DNA from: Paenibacillus sp. FSL H7-0331
GTDB taxonomy: Bacteria; Bacillota; Bacilli; Paenibacillales; NBRC-103111
Length of the DNA: 64,000 nucleotides
NCBI RefSeq assembly: GCF_001956045.1
Contig: NZ_MRTH01000009.1
Coordinates: 124,001 to 188,000, forward strand
Reading direction: 5' to 3'
Positions 37,463 to 46,692 of this stretch are shown here, one piece after another. A model generated the notes under the pieces. It did no database searches, was not told the DNA's origin, and saw only the letters and a program-made list of their open reading frames with translations. A program made the position numbers and the translations under genes. Positions within the stretch are counted from its first letter, which is position 1. Each line of letters begins with the position of its first letter.

Positions 37463-38392
37463 TCATTTCTGTACCGTATAGGCAGCATGATAATAATTGC
37501 ACGTTTCCTGCAAGCCTTGCCGTAAAGTATAAACGGGTTCCCATCCCAGATACTGCTTGGCTGCCGTGTTATCCAATCGACTGTGAAGAATATCGCCAGC
37601 GCGTGGCGATTCGAATTTAGGTGAATAAGGAGTATCACACAGCTCACACATCAACTGGAGCAGCTCGACAACAGTCGTTTGAACGTTCCAGCTGATATTG
37701 TAAATGCCCCGGCTCCCATGTGTCAAAGCTGCCATATTGGCTCTAACGATATCTTTTACATAGATGAAGTCTCTCGTCTGATCCCCATCTCCGAAAATTA
37801 ACGGCTGCTGCTTCTGCAGCAGCTTGTCCACGAATATGGATACGACTCCGCCTTCACCTTTGGGATCCTGACGAATGCCATAAACATTCGCATAGCGTAG
37901 AATCGTGTAATCCAATCCGAATAAAGAGGAGAAAGCTTCAATATAATGCTCAGGCGTGTGCTTCGAGATGCCATAAAATGAAAGTGGTTTTAGGGAGTGA
38001 CGTTCATCAACACCCAAATATTCAGGTGTACCATAAACGGCTGCCGATGAAGCATAGATCAGCTTTCTCACGCCATGATTACGGCAATGCTCGAGAATAG
38101 CTATAGTGCCCAGGATATTAATCTTGGCATCAAGGAGTGGCTGCTTGAGAGAGGTCTGTACATCGATTTGCGCGGCGTGATGAATGACAATTTCTGGATG
38201 TATCGCTTCAAATAGTTGAGAGAGCTGTTCGCCCAATATATCAGCCTGATAGAAGGATGCCTGGGGGTTAATGTTACTTGTTTTGCCTGTAGAGAGGTTA
38301 TCGAGTATATGTACGTGGTGTCCGTCCTCAATCAGCTGATCTACAATGTGAGAAGCAATGAAGCCTGCGCCTCCTGTTACAAGAACATTCAT
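37463..38392 (-). CDS. NAD-dependent nucleotide-sugar epimerase/dehydratase (UDP-glucose 4-epimerase-like)
   Basis: A 309-residue extended SDR protein. The NAD site is VLVTGGAGFIASHIVDQL (about 3-20), followed by ILDNLSTG, typical of UDP-hexose epimerases. HHAAQIDV and IYASSAAVYG supply the active-site Ser/Thr region, and YGISKHTPEHY gives the catalytic YxxxK. The C-terminal part binds the nucleotide sugar. The exact substrate is not resolved. A GGAGG site precedes the ATG. The upstream phosphoesterase gene on the same strand is 53 bases away, so they may be cotranscribed, although no functional link is evident. Confidence 0.85.
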   Translation of the reverse strand: MNVLVTGGAGFIASHIVDQLIEDGHHVHILDNLSTGKTSNINPQASFYQADILGEQLSQLFEAIHPEIVIHHAAQIDVQTSLKQPLLDAKINILGTIAILEHCRNHGVRKLIYASSAAVYGTPEYLGVDERHSLKPLSFYGISKHTPEHYIEAFSSLFGLDYTILRYANVYGIRQDPKGEGGVVSIFVDKLLQKQQPLIFGDGDQTRDFIYVKDIVRANMAALTHGSRGIYNISWNVQTTVVELLQLMCELCDTPYSPKFESPRAGDILHSRLDNTAAKQYLGWEPVYTLRQGLQETCNYYHAAYTVQK

Positions 38393-38445
38393 GAGTAAAC
38401 CTCCAATGATAAATTAGAAGAAATTTCTAATAGAAGCTACAGAAA

Positions 38446-39471
38446 CTACTTTAACAGAGGTACTGTCCAAGATGCATTGTCAATCCAGGTACGGTTGCTG
38501 AACTCCCGCCCTTTGATAACGACCTGGTGCGGATACACTTCAATATACATGCCTTGAGCAAGTGATGACGTTTGTCCTGGCAATGTACTACGGGTACGAC
38601 CAACAGATGCATTGTTAAACCAATGGAAGGGGGTTTTCCAGTTATAGTGATCTTCGCTCTCAAAGCTTCTGTGTGTATGTCCGGATATGACGAAAACATT
38701 TTTATAGGGCTTCAAAATACCGATAAACTCATTCGCGCGGATCAATTGATGAGTTCGTCCATCTGTCCCAAGAGCAGGCAGCGGTTGATGAATAAATACG
38801 AGTGATGGTTTACCGTCCTCATGAGACTTCATAATCTCGCGAAGCCAATCGAGCTGCTCGTCCGAGTACCAGGCTCCCTCGCCAACCTCCGGTCTTTCTT
38901 CTACATAAGCCTCCTGTGAGACCATAATCAAATGAACTCCGTTAATCCAGGCGTCGATATAAGGTTTATTCCCATAAGCCCCATAAGCGAGAAAATTCTG
39001 GAATCGGGCACGGGACATGGCATCGGTCTTGCCGTTAGGTACAGTTTCTGTTGAAAATTCACCCTTGGCCGTCAGCCAGACATCGTAATAATCATGATTG
39101 CCCATGTTGCCATAAATTTGTGGAAGCTCGTATTGATTCAAAATCTTTTTGAGTAACATATAATCGCTTAATCGACCAAAATCAGTTAAATCCCCCCCAA
39201 GCACGATAGCATCGAGTTTCGTTTCCCAATTGGTAATATCTTGAAGTGCCAAGTGCAGTTTGTCTGACATGGATGATTCATTGATCGTGATATGTAGATC
39301 GCTAAGCACGAATAATGAAATTAAGGGTTCATTGGATACGGCTTCAATGAAGCCAGCGGTGGAATCTGCTGTTGTTTCTGCATTGACAAAAGGTAGGGAG
39401 CTTGCAGCTCCAGCAGATAAGAAACCTAAAGATAGTAAGCTTTTTTTGATAAAATTTCTGCGTGTTATCAC
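38446..39471 (-). CDS. Secreted metallophosphoesterase with Tat-type signal
   Basis: About 341 residues. The N-terminus MITRRNFIKKSLLSLGFLSA fits a twin-arginine signal (T-R-R-N-F-I-K), with cleavage likely near VNA-ET. The calcineurin-like motifs are complete: FVLSDLHI (D-x-H), LGGDLTDFG, MGNHDYYD, FIHQPLP and ISGHTHRSFE. Two metal ions are expected, which suits Tat export after folding. GTG 39471 lies eight bases after a GGGTGA site; a longer frame starts at TTG 39486. The substrate may be a phosphodiester or phosphomonoester; it is unknown. Confidence 0.82.
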   Translation of the reverse strand: MITRRNFIKKSLLSLGFLSAGAASSLPFVNAETTADSTAGFIEAVSNEPLISLFVLSDLHITINESSMSDKLHLALQDITNWETKLDAIVLGGDLTDFGRLSDYMLLKKILNQYELPQIYGNMGNHDYYDVWLTAKGEFSTETVPNGKTDAMSRARFQNFLAYGAYGNKPYIDAWINGVHLIMVSQEAYVEERPEVGEGAWYSDEQLDWLREIMKSHEDGKPSLVFIHQPLPALGTDGRTHQLIRANEFIGILKPYKNVFVISGHTHRSFESEDHYNWKTPFHWFNNASVGRTRSTLPGQTSSLAQGMYIEVYPHQVVIKGREFSNRTWIDNASWTVPLLK

Positions 39472-39840
39472 AATCGTATCACCCAATCAGTCTAGGGCCT
39501 GTATGAAATCTGGTCTGACAGGTCACCCTAAAGTTTGTTTTATAATGAAGTTTCTCTTCTATTATAACTATACGAGAGGATGATCTCAATCCAATCAGAA
39601 ATCAAGTATAAATTAAACTTCCAAATAATCGAGATAAAGGGGCAATAAGTGGCGATATAGTTAGGGAGATCAGGATGAATACGCTATTTTGAGCCTATTC
39701 AGTCTTAAAACCGTATTAAATCTAATATTCAAGGAACTACTGCGACTTTACGGTAAGAGCCTCGCGATTGTATTATACATCATGTGTGTAGTTAACAGGT
39801 TTAAAACGAACCTAATCAGGGAGAAGAGGAAGTCAATCAC
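39472..39840. promoter_or_regulatory. Divergent intergenic region of the phosphoesterase and kimA-like genes
   Basis: On the minus strand TTGAGA (complement of 39584-39589) and a perfect TATAAT (complement of 39561-39566) with a 17-base spacer form a good promoter for the phosphoesterase gene. For the plus strand only a weak TTTACG-N18-TATTAT (39747-39776) is seen. I do not recognise the ydaO-type c-di-AMP riboswitch that controls kimA in B. subtilis. Confidence 0.5.
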
Positions 39841-41658
39841 ATGGTAAGTAGAGTAAAACGTCTTTTTATTGGAAGGCCTATGAAATCAGAAGAGCTTGGT
39901 GAAGAAAAGCTAAGTAAGTTAAAGGCTTTGGCTGTATTGTCATCAGATGCTCTATCCTCGGTAGCTTATGGAACCGAACAAATTCTACTCGTTCTCATGA
40001 CGGTGGGTGTGGCTGCACTATGGTATTCGATTCCCATTTCTGTGGCGGTTCTGGGACTGCTAACGATTCTGATTTTATCTTATCGGCAGACCATTTTTAA
40101 TTATCCTGCAGGCGGAGGAGCTTATATTGTAGCCAAAGATAATTTGGGTCTGTCAACGGGCTTAATGGCGGGCGGTTCTTTGCTTGTAGACTACATTTTA
40201 ACAGTTGCGGTTAGTTCCTCTGCCGGCACGGATGCCATTACCTCAGCATTCCCCAGCCTTCATGACCATCGTGTATTGATTTCCTTGATTATGATCACGT
40301 TTTTGACGGTATTGAACCTGCGCGGCATTTCAGAGTCTGCTTCTGTGCTGGCTTTGCCGGTTTATTTGTTTGTTTGCTCAGTTTTTATATTGATTGTTTG
40401 TGGAATTTATAATTATATAACGGGCGGGGTCAGTGCGCCACAGCCGGTCTCTGGAATGACGATGTCGGGTGTCGGCTTGTTCCTGCTATTAAAGGCGTTC
40501 AGCTCTGGCTGCTCGGCGCTTACGGGGGTTGAGGCGGTGTCCAATGCAATCCCTAACTTCAAAAAGCCAGCTGAAAAAAATGCCGCCGCGACGCTTGTAA
40601 TGATGGGTGTTATTCTCGGAAGCATGTTTATCGGGATTAGTCTGCTAGCTTACTGGTATGGGATTCAGCCAACGGAAAAAGAAACGGTTGTTTCACAAAT
40701 AGCGGCATCTACCTTTGGCCGGGGAACGATTTATTACATCATTCAGGGTGTTACTGCCCTTATCTTGTTTTTAGCCGCAAATACTGCCTATTCAGCCTTT
40801 CCTCTGCTGGCATTTATGCTGGCCAAGGATAAGTTTATGCCGCATATGTTCATGGTTCGTGGTGATCGGCTTGGATTTTCCAATGGCATTATTATATTGG
40901 GTGTTCTGTCTGCACTGCTTGTCATTGTATTTCACGGAAATACGGAAAATTTGATTCCACTCTATGCGGTTGGTGTGTTTATTCCGTTTACTTTATCGCA
41001 GCTGGGTATGATGGTCAAATGGATCAAGCTCAAGCCGAACGGCTGGGGCTTGAAGCTGATCATTAATTCAATCGGGATGCTAACGACACTGGTCATTACT
41101 TTTATTTTTATCATAACGAAATTTAGTCAGGTGTGGATGGTATTTATCTTTTTGCCAGTTGTTATGTTTATTTTCTACAGCATTCACAAGCATTATCTGA
41201 ATACGGCAGATGAGCTGAGAATTCAAATTGATATCGACAAGCCGGTTATTAAAGGAAGCACGATCGTGATCCCTGTCGCCGGTATTACCCGTGTAGTGCT
41301 TAATACGATTAGCTACGCCAAATCATTAACGGATAATGTGGTGGCGGTGTATGTAGGCTTTGATGATGAAGACATTCAGAAGATGGAGGCCAAATGGGAG
41401 GAATGGAATCCGGGTGTACGCCTTATTGTGTTACGGTCGCGCTACCGGAGTATCATGAAGCCGTTGATCCGATTTATTGAGACGGTGGAGTGGAAAACAG
41501 CGGATACCGATCACATTACGGTATTGATTCCGCAATTCATTACGAAGTATTGGTGGCAAAATATATTGCATAATCAAACAAGTTTATTGATTCGTGCGTA
41601 CTTATTTCAACAAAAGGACATCGTAATCGCCACAGTTCCCTTTCATTTGAATCGGTAA
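39841..41658 (+). CDS. kimA: KimA-type high-affinity potassium importer (APC superfamily)
   Basis: A 605-residue protein whose N-terminal region (SRVKRLFIGRPMKSEELGEE, then LKALAVLSSDALSSVAYGTE, YPAGGGAYIVAKDNLG and LLVDYILTVAVSSSAGTDAI) closely resembles B. subtilis KimA/YdaO. About twelve helices fill residues 35-455. A cytoplasmic, USP-like C-terminal domain follows from about 470 (KGSTIVIPVAGITRVVLNTI). KimA is a proton-coupled K+ symporter inhibited by c-di-AMP. The recall of KimA is from memory; other APC members with the same fold remain possible. A GGGAG site lies upstream of the ATG. Confidence 0.82.
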   Translation: MVSRVKRLFIGRPMKSEELGEEKLSKLKALAVLSSDALSSVAYGTEQILLVLMTVGVAALWYSIPISVAVLGLLTILILSYRQTIFNYPAGGGAYIVAKDNLGLSTGLMAGGSLLVDYILTVAVSSSAGTDAITSAFPSLHDHRVLISLIMITFLTVLNLRGISESASVLALPVYLFVCSVFILIVCGIYNYITGGVSAPQPVSGMTMSGVGLFLLLKAFSSGCSALTGVEAVSNAIPNFKKPAEKNAAATLVMMGVILGSMFIGISLLAYWYGIQPTEKETVVSQIAASTFGRGTIYYIIQGVTALILFLAANTAYSAFPLLAFMLAKDKFMPHMFMVRGDRLGFSNGIIILGVLSALLVIVFHGNTENLIPLYAVGVFIPFTLSQLGMMVKWIKLKPNGWGLKLIINSIGMLTTLVITFIFIITKFSQVWMVFIFLPVVMFIFYSIHKHYLNTADELRIQIDIDKPVIKGSTIVIPVAGITRVVLNTISYAKSLTDNVVAVYVGFDDEDIQKMEAKWEEWNPGVRLIVLRSRYRSIMKPLIRFIETVEWKTADTDHITVLIPQFITKYWWQNILHNQTSLLIRAYLFQQKDIVIATVPFHLNR

Positions 41659-41745
41659 GTCAACAATTGTCTTTTCATGGGTGAAAGAATCAGGTAACAT
41701 GGAATTAAATGGCTTGCAGACGTGTTGATGGGGGATATTTGTACA

Positions 41746-44334
41746 ATGAATCAAATTCACAAGCAGCGTTCCTTTATGAGAGAACTATTGATCTGGGTTG
41801 TGCTGCTTATAGTAGCTCCACTGGTTACCGTATCCATTCTTTTTTATCAACATGAAATGTCCGGAATGAACAAGATTGAGCAAGAGAAATCGATTCTAAC
41901 GAATCAAACTGCTCAGAAGCTGGTCGAACGTCTCGGAGATGCTATTCTCGGGATTACCGTTACAAACGGGTATTGGGAGGATAACCGACAAGCTGTACTG
42001 AACAATGATTTACGATGGATCCAGGACAATGTTGGTGTAGTACCCGATGTAGTGCCCAATATTGATTTTGTAGCGGAAACCGATTTACAAGGCAACGTGC
42101 TGGTGCAATCCGGGGATGTAGAAGAGTTGAAAACCAAGGTCTTGTACCCTTTTATTCTTAATAAGTTTCAAAAGGAACCGAAGTTTTCCGGGATCGTAAA
42201 TACGTCCAAGGGACTCGCCATTGTCGCTGTAGCACCGGTTACGAGTAATAAGGGAGAAGCGGCCCCCGTAGGTCTTGTCATATTTGGCAGACTGCTTTCC
42301 GATGAAATTATAGTTGGCTTAAAGGATACGCTGCAAGCCGATATTGCGCTTCTCCTTAACTCTGGACAGTTTCTAACTTCTACAAAAGAGATCTCGACAG
42401 AGCGGCTGCATACTTACGTGGATACTATGAAAACAGATGGCGTGGAGCATTTCAATCTGGAGCGCCGCGGAGAGCTATTGGTTGCGCAATCTGCAGCGCC
42501 TTTGCTGGATATGGAAGGGAAAACTATCGGGTCGCTGTACGCAGAGCAACCGACACGATCGACGACTGAAGCCGCCGACCGACTTCGCATTCTCGGACTT
42601 TGCTCACTTGGGGGCATGCTGCTGCTGCTCGGGCTTGTTATTCTTATGGTAAGACAGCGAATTATTTTGCCATTGCGTCACTTCACGTTAACTCTGGAGG
42701 AAGTTGCTGCCGGACGTACGGTTAAAGAGATGCCTAAGCATGTTCTGCATGCAGAAGCACAAATTGTCGGAGCCATTGATAAGATTATGCAGTGGAACCA
42801 GGTACTGGAGCATACGGTTGCCGAGCGAACCGCCTCCATTCGTTCCTTATTGGATAATGCCAGACAAGGTTTTATGTCGATTGGCCCTGACCTTCGGGTG
42901 ATGGGAGAACATAGTGTGGAGTGCACACGTATTTTTCAACAGGATATTGCCGGAGAGCGACTGGGATCACTGTTCTATGCAGGTGATGAGCAGGAAGCGG
43001 CGCTGCTGGAATCGATCCTCGACGAATTTTATAATGAGCAGGACGAATGGAAAAGAGAATTAATTTTCTCGCTGCTGCCTGAAGAGGTACTTATACACGG
43101 AATGGTTGTCCAGGTGGAGTTCAAGTATTTGCAGGCAGCCGAATCGAACACTTCACAGACGACTATTGGCGGGGCTATCATGGTCATGCTTACGGATATT
43201 ACCGAAACCCGTAGATTGGAAGAGCAAATGAATCGTGAACGCAAAAGACTGCAAATGGTCGTTCATGTGATCACGCATTCCGAGGATTACGCACAAATTA
43301 CGAGAAGCTTCGAAACCTTCTGCAATACGGAGCTAGTTGAGCTCTCAAGTGGTAATGAATCGGTTGAGGATAAGCTGCTTGAGATCTATAAATCGATTCA
43401 TACGTTCAAAGGCAGCTTTGCCTTGCTGCAATTTATGCATATCGTACCTCAGCTCCATGAACTGGAATCGGAACTGATGGAGCTGCTCGGACGTGAAGTC
43501 AAACCGACTTGGGAGGAGCTCGAGCAATGGCTTCGTTCGTTGCGGTTAAATGAATGGCTGGACAAGGATAGCCTGCTTCTGAAGGAAGCTCTGGGTGATG
43601 CGACATCGGAGATGGGCATGGAATATGAAGTGAAATTAACGAAGGAACAATGGCAGCACTTGGAACGTGAATTAAGGATGAGGCTGACCCTGGCAGAGGA
43701 CAAGCTGTGGCTTGCTGAACTAAGGAAATGGCGCTTTAAGCCATTAAAGGCTTTGATACAGCACTATCCGGCCTATTTATCGGAGCTGGCTGAACGTAAC
43801 GGCCTCCTTTTGCATCCAATTGAGCTGAATGGAGCAGACATTCCTGTTGATCCGGATCGTTTGAATGGTTTGACGCAATCCCTTGTTCATATTGTAAGAA
43901 ATATTGTTATTCACGGTATTGAGTCGCCGGAGGAACGAGTCGAGCAAGGCAAGGATGAATATGCAACGGTCAGCTTCTCCATCGAGCAAGAACAGAACGA
44001 ACTCACCTTGACGATTTCCGACAATGGCCGTGGCATTGATCTGGAAGCGGTAAGATCACGAGCGGAATCCAGAGGTCTGCTGCCTCCTGATAATGAAGCG
44101 ATGCCGTTGTCGAACGAGCATATTGCCAATTTGATTTTCAAAGATCAGCTATCAACGACAATGCATACTACGGAATGGTCAGGTAGAGGAATTGGCCTAT
44201 CGGCAGTAAAAGCGGAAGCTGAAAAGCTGGGTGGAACGGTTCGGGTATCCACGTCAAAAGGTAGCGGCACTGCATTTATTGTGAAGCTGCCATACGAAGA
44301 TATTACGGGTGCAGAAAGGGTCGGATCACTGTGA
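41746..44334 (+). CDS. Membrane CheA-like histidine kinase: CHASE4-like sensor, HAMP, Hpt and ATPase domains
   Basis: About 862 residues. TM1 lies at about 15-35. A CHASE4-like extracytoplasmic domain follows (about 55-275), then TM2 (282-306), HAMP (305-360) and a PAS-like region (about 375-490). The Hpt domain has His552 in the motif IHTFKGSF. The CheA-type ATPase (about 700-855) has HIVRNIVIHGIE as N box, DNGRGID, SGRGIGLSAVKA and KGSGTAF. There is no CheW-like P5 domain and no dimerising DHp helix pair of the ordinary kind. The stop overlaps the next gene start (GTGA). It presumably phosphorylates the CheY-like protein two genes on. Confidence 0.85.
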   Translation: MNQIHKQRSFMRELLIWVVLLIVAPLVTVSILFYQHEMSGMNKIEQEKSILTNQTAQKLVERLGDAILGITVTNGYWEDNRQAVLNNDLRWIQDNVGVVPDVVPNIDFVAETDLQGNVLVQSGDVEELKTKVLYPFILNKFQKEPKFSGIVNTSKGLAIVAVAPVTSNKGEAAPVGLVIFGRLLSDEIIVGLKDTLQADIALLLNSGQFLTSTKEISTERLHTYVDTMKTDGVEHFNLERRGELLVAQSAAPLLDMEGKTIGSLYAEQPTRSTTEAADRLRILGLCSLGGMLLLLGLVILMVRQRIILPLRHFTLTLEEVAAGRTVKEMPKHVLHAEAQIVGAIDKIMQWNQVLEHTVAERTASIRSLLDNARQGFMSIGPDLRVMGEHSVECTRIFQQDIAGERLGSLFYAGDEQEAALLESILDEFYNEQDEWKRELIFSLLPEEVLIHGMVVQVEFKYLQAAESNTSQTTIGGAIMVMLTDITETRRLEEQMNRERKRLQMVVHVITHSEDYAQITRSFETFCNTELVELSSGNESVEDKLLEIYKSIHTFKGSFALLQFMHIVPQLHELESELMELLGREVKPTWEELEQWLRSLRLNEWLDKDSLLLKEALGDATSEMGMEYEVKLTKEQWQHLERELRMRLTLAEDKLWLAELRKWRFKPLKALIQHYPAYLSELAERNGLLLHPIELNGADIPVDPDRLNGLTQSLVHIVRNIVIHGIESPEERVEQGKDEYATVSFSIEQEQNELTLTISDNGRGIDLEAVRSRAESRGLLPPDNEAMPLSNEHIANLIFKDQLSTTMHTTEWSGRGIGLSAVKAEAEKLGGTVRVSTSKGSGTAFIVKLPYEDITGAERVGSL

Positions 44335-44822
44335 ATCACGAGGAACAATATTTTCAAGCTTTTATGGCTAAATCGGCAGCTTACATAACTGGGCTTGGGA
44401 TTTCTGGCTTGAGGGAGCTGGAGGATGATGAAGAAGGATTATATTTGGAGGATGTAACGGCCTTTATTCAGCTTAGTGGTGTTATTCAAGGCGGTGTTAT
44501 TCTTACTGTCGATCATGGTTTGGCAGGGGCGTTGGCTCACAAATTTATGCTAGAGGATATTACAGAGGAAGAAGCGGCGCAGTACGGGGTTGAGGTGGTC
44601 GCAGAAATAGCTAACGTCATTTCTGGAAATGCTTTGACAGACCGTGATGAACATGATATTTTTTTAGGAGCGCCCTTGGTGATCGTGACCAAAAAAGCGG
44701 AGCTGCGATCCAAATTCAGCAATTTTTTCGTAAAAAGATTCCAAACCAATTCCGGTAACTTCTATTGTATATATATCCCTTCACAAAATAAATCCGAGCT
44801 TGCTCGTATACTCGCAATATAA
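44331..44822 (+). CDS. CheX/CheC-like phosphatase
   Basis: A 163-residue protein of the CheC-CheX-FliY fold. The CheY-P phosphatase signature is present once: Glu92 and Asn95 in VAEIANVISGNAL, and a conserved Pro downstream in FLGAPLVI. One active centre fits CheX rather than two-centred CheC. GTG 44331 overlaps the kinase stop by four bases. The role inferred is removal of phosphate from the CheY-like protein encoded next. Confidence 0.82.
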   Translation: MNHEEQYFQAFMAKSAAYITGLGISGLRELEDDEEGLYLEDVTAFIQLSGVIQGGVILTVDHGLAGALAHKFMLEDITEEEAAQYGVEVVAEIANVISGNALTDRDEHDIFLGAPLVIVTKKAELRSKFSNFFVKRFQTNSGNFYCIYIPSQNKSELARILAI

Positions 44823-44850
44823 TCTACCTATGTTTGGAGGATTCAAAGCA

Positions 44851-45216
44851 GTGGCTAACGTTATGATTGTTGACGACTCTACGGTAATGCGCAGAAATAT
44901 CAAGCTCATTCTCGAGCGCGCTGGACATAAAGTGGTAGTAGAGGCGACGGATGGCAGAGAAGTGCTGGCAAGTTATATTAATCATAAGCCGGATTTGGTT
45001 ACGATGGATATTACAATGATCAATATGGATGGTATTGAGGCGCTGCAAATTTTGCTGAAGTCCTTTCCTCAAGCCAAGGTTGTTATGATCAGTGCGGTTG
45101 GACAGAAGCAGCAGGTGTTGGACGCGATCAGATCCGGTGCCAAATCGTATGTCGTGAAACCCTTTGAGGCTGATAAGCTGTTGGAAATCATCGGAAAAGT
45201 GTTAATGGCCGGTTAA
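44851..45216 (+). CDS. CheY-like single-domain response regulator
   Basis: A 121-residue receiver domain: acidic pocket Asp8/Asp9 (MIVDDSTVMRR), phosphoacceptor Asp53 (LVTMDITM), Ser81 (MISAVGQ) and Lys103 (YVVKPFEAD). No output domain is present, so it acts by protein contact as CheY does. TGGAGG lies ten bases before GTG 44851; the open frame from 44800 inside the previous gene is rejected. It completes the kinase-phosphatase-receiver cassette. Confidence 0.9.
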   Translation: MANVMIVDDSTVMRRNIKLILERAGHKVVVEATDGREVLASYINHKPDLVTMDITMINMDGIEALQILLKSFPQAKVVMISAVGQKQQVLDAIRSGAKSYVVKPFEADKLLEIIGKVLMAG

Positions 45217-45245
45217 AAGCAAAACGTACATAGGTATATCCCATA

Positions 45246-45287
45246 ACAGCCGTCAACAGAGAGATTCTGAGGATGGCTGTTTGTTTG
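45246..45287 (+). terminator. Probable terminator after the CheY-like gene
   Basis: ACAGCC (45246-45251) pairs with GGCTGT (45275-45280), followed by TTGTTTG. A second small hairpin GTACTAT...ATAGTAC lies at about 45308-45327, followed by TTCTTTT. Confidence 0.55.
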
Positions 45288-45375
45288 CGTCTACTGAAGT
45301 CAATTAGGGTACTATAGAAAGATAGTACTTCTTTTCCTGGAGGGGTCGGGTATACTTATCAATAGGTAGAGACAA

Positions 45376-45448
45376 TAGATGCTTACGAAGTAAGCTTTCT
45401 ACGAAAACGGTAGTGAATGCTTACGATGTAAGTTTTCTACGAAAACTT
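45376..45448 (+). repeat. Two copies of the structured leader element before the DUF2157 gene
   Basis: Copy 1 has GCTTAC-GAA-GTAAGC (45381-45395). Copy 2 has CTTAC-GAT-GTAAG (from 45420) and AAGTTTTC-TAC-GAAAACTT (45430-45448), just before GAGGTGG. Both are related to the element before recJ at 5262-5305. Confidence 0.7.
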
Positions 45449-45462
45449 TGAGGTGGTGCACA

Positions 45463-46692
45463 ATGAGCAGAAAATGGCTGGAGCATGAGGGTCCCGAATG
45501 GGTCAATAAACGTATTATAACCCGGGAGCAATATGAACAAATATTGGATCTGTACCATGATAATAAGCATGCAATTGGGGTGCTGCCGCTGCTCGGCAGC
45601 ATACTCGTTGGCCTGGGGATATTAAGCTTTATTGCTGCGAATTGGCAGGAGATCCCACAGCTGGTTAGACTGATCCTGATTATCGTACTGATGGTTGTTT
45701 TCTATGCAGGTGGAGAGCTGTTCCGCAAAAATGACCACGACAGGCTTGGGCTTGCCATGACGGCTTTGGGACTCACCTGCTTCGGTGGGGGTATTGTCCT
45801 CATTGCACAAATGTTTCATTTGGTCTCCTACGATATTACTTCGTTCATCATCTGGGGTTCGGTGGGCACGCTGCTCACGTATTTGTATCGAAGCAAGCTT
45901 TTGTACTTGATGAGTTTGCTGATTTTCACAGTTGCCCAGTGGTATGGGGTTGTTGAGCATCATCAATTTAGTTATGTCTGCTTCGCTATCATGGTTGTTG
46001 GATTAGGCTATTATAGCTGGAGACGTCAGCATGTTGGTGTGATCTGGTGCTTTGCGGTAAGCTTCATGCTGCAAGCCTTGATGCTTGTCATCGAACAGGA
46101 ATGGAAGTTCCTCTGGATATTTGTTCCTGTGATGCTATTGTACACTCTGGGGGATTGGATTAAGGATCGGAGCTCAGGATTTGCGCTGCAGTCCGTACCG
46201 CTGGCGTCAGCATTTCTGTTTGCCATCGTGATGGTGCTAGCCTTTGATGATTTTACGAGGGGCGACCGTCTGGAATTGCTGGCACAGATTCCTTATTTCA
46301 TGGGGGCCTTGTTATTGCTATTCGCTGTATCCTTGTATGGTAAATGGAAGCATAACCGGATCTCGAGTGCATTTGAATGGATATTGGCAGTACCGTTTAT
46401 CTATTTACATTCAGGTATTGCCGTGATGTATTTGCTGGCCTTGTTCACCTTTTCCTTTTACGTATTATGGAGAGGGTATATGGAGCAATGGCGCTTCAAA
46501 ATTAATTTTGCTACGGTGTTGTTTATATGTACCACGATGGTTGCTTATTTTAAATTAACATGGGATTTTATGGATAAATCATTGTTTTTTATTATTGGTG
46601 GTTTACTTCTGCTAACGTTAAGCTGGTTTTTAAACCGCAGGAAAAAAGTTGTTCTCCGGGATGCCAATGAAGGGGGGAACCACAATGAGTGA
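45463..46692 (+). CDS. DUF2157 family membrane protein
   Basis: A 409-residue protein. A short soluble N-terminal part (WVNKRIITREQYEQILDLY) is followed by about twelve hydrophobic helices, beginning IGVLPLLGSILVGLGILSFIAANWQEIPQ, which is characteristic of DUF2157. ATG 45463 has GAGGTGG upstream, and the leader carries two structured repeats. Its 3' end overlaps the next gene by eight bases. Function unknown; the coupling with a GDYXXLXY protein recurs in bacteria as far as I recall. Confidence 0.8.
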   Translation: MSRKWLEHEGPEWVNKRIITREQYEQILDLYHDNKHAIGVLPLLGSILVGLGILSFIAANWQEIPQLVRLILIIVLMVVFYAGGELFRKNDHDRLGLAMTALGLTCFGGGIVLIAQMFHLVSYDITSFIIWGSVGTLLTYLYRSKLLYLMSLLIFTVAQWYGVVEHHQFSYVCFAIMVVGLGYYSWRRQHVGVIWCFAVSFMLQALMLVIEQEWKFLWIFVPVMLLYTLGDWIKDRSSGFALQSVPLASAFLFAIVMVLAFDDFTRGDRLELLAQIPYFMGALLLLFAVSLYGKWKHNRISSAFEWILAVPFIYLHSGIAVMYLLALFTFSFYVLWRGYMEQWRFKINFATVLFICTTMVAYFKLTWDFMDKSLFFIIGGLLLLTLSWFLNRRKKVVLRDANEGGNHNE

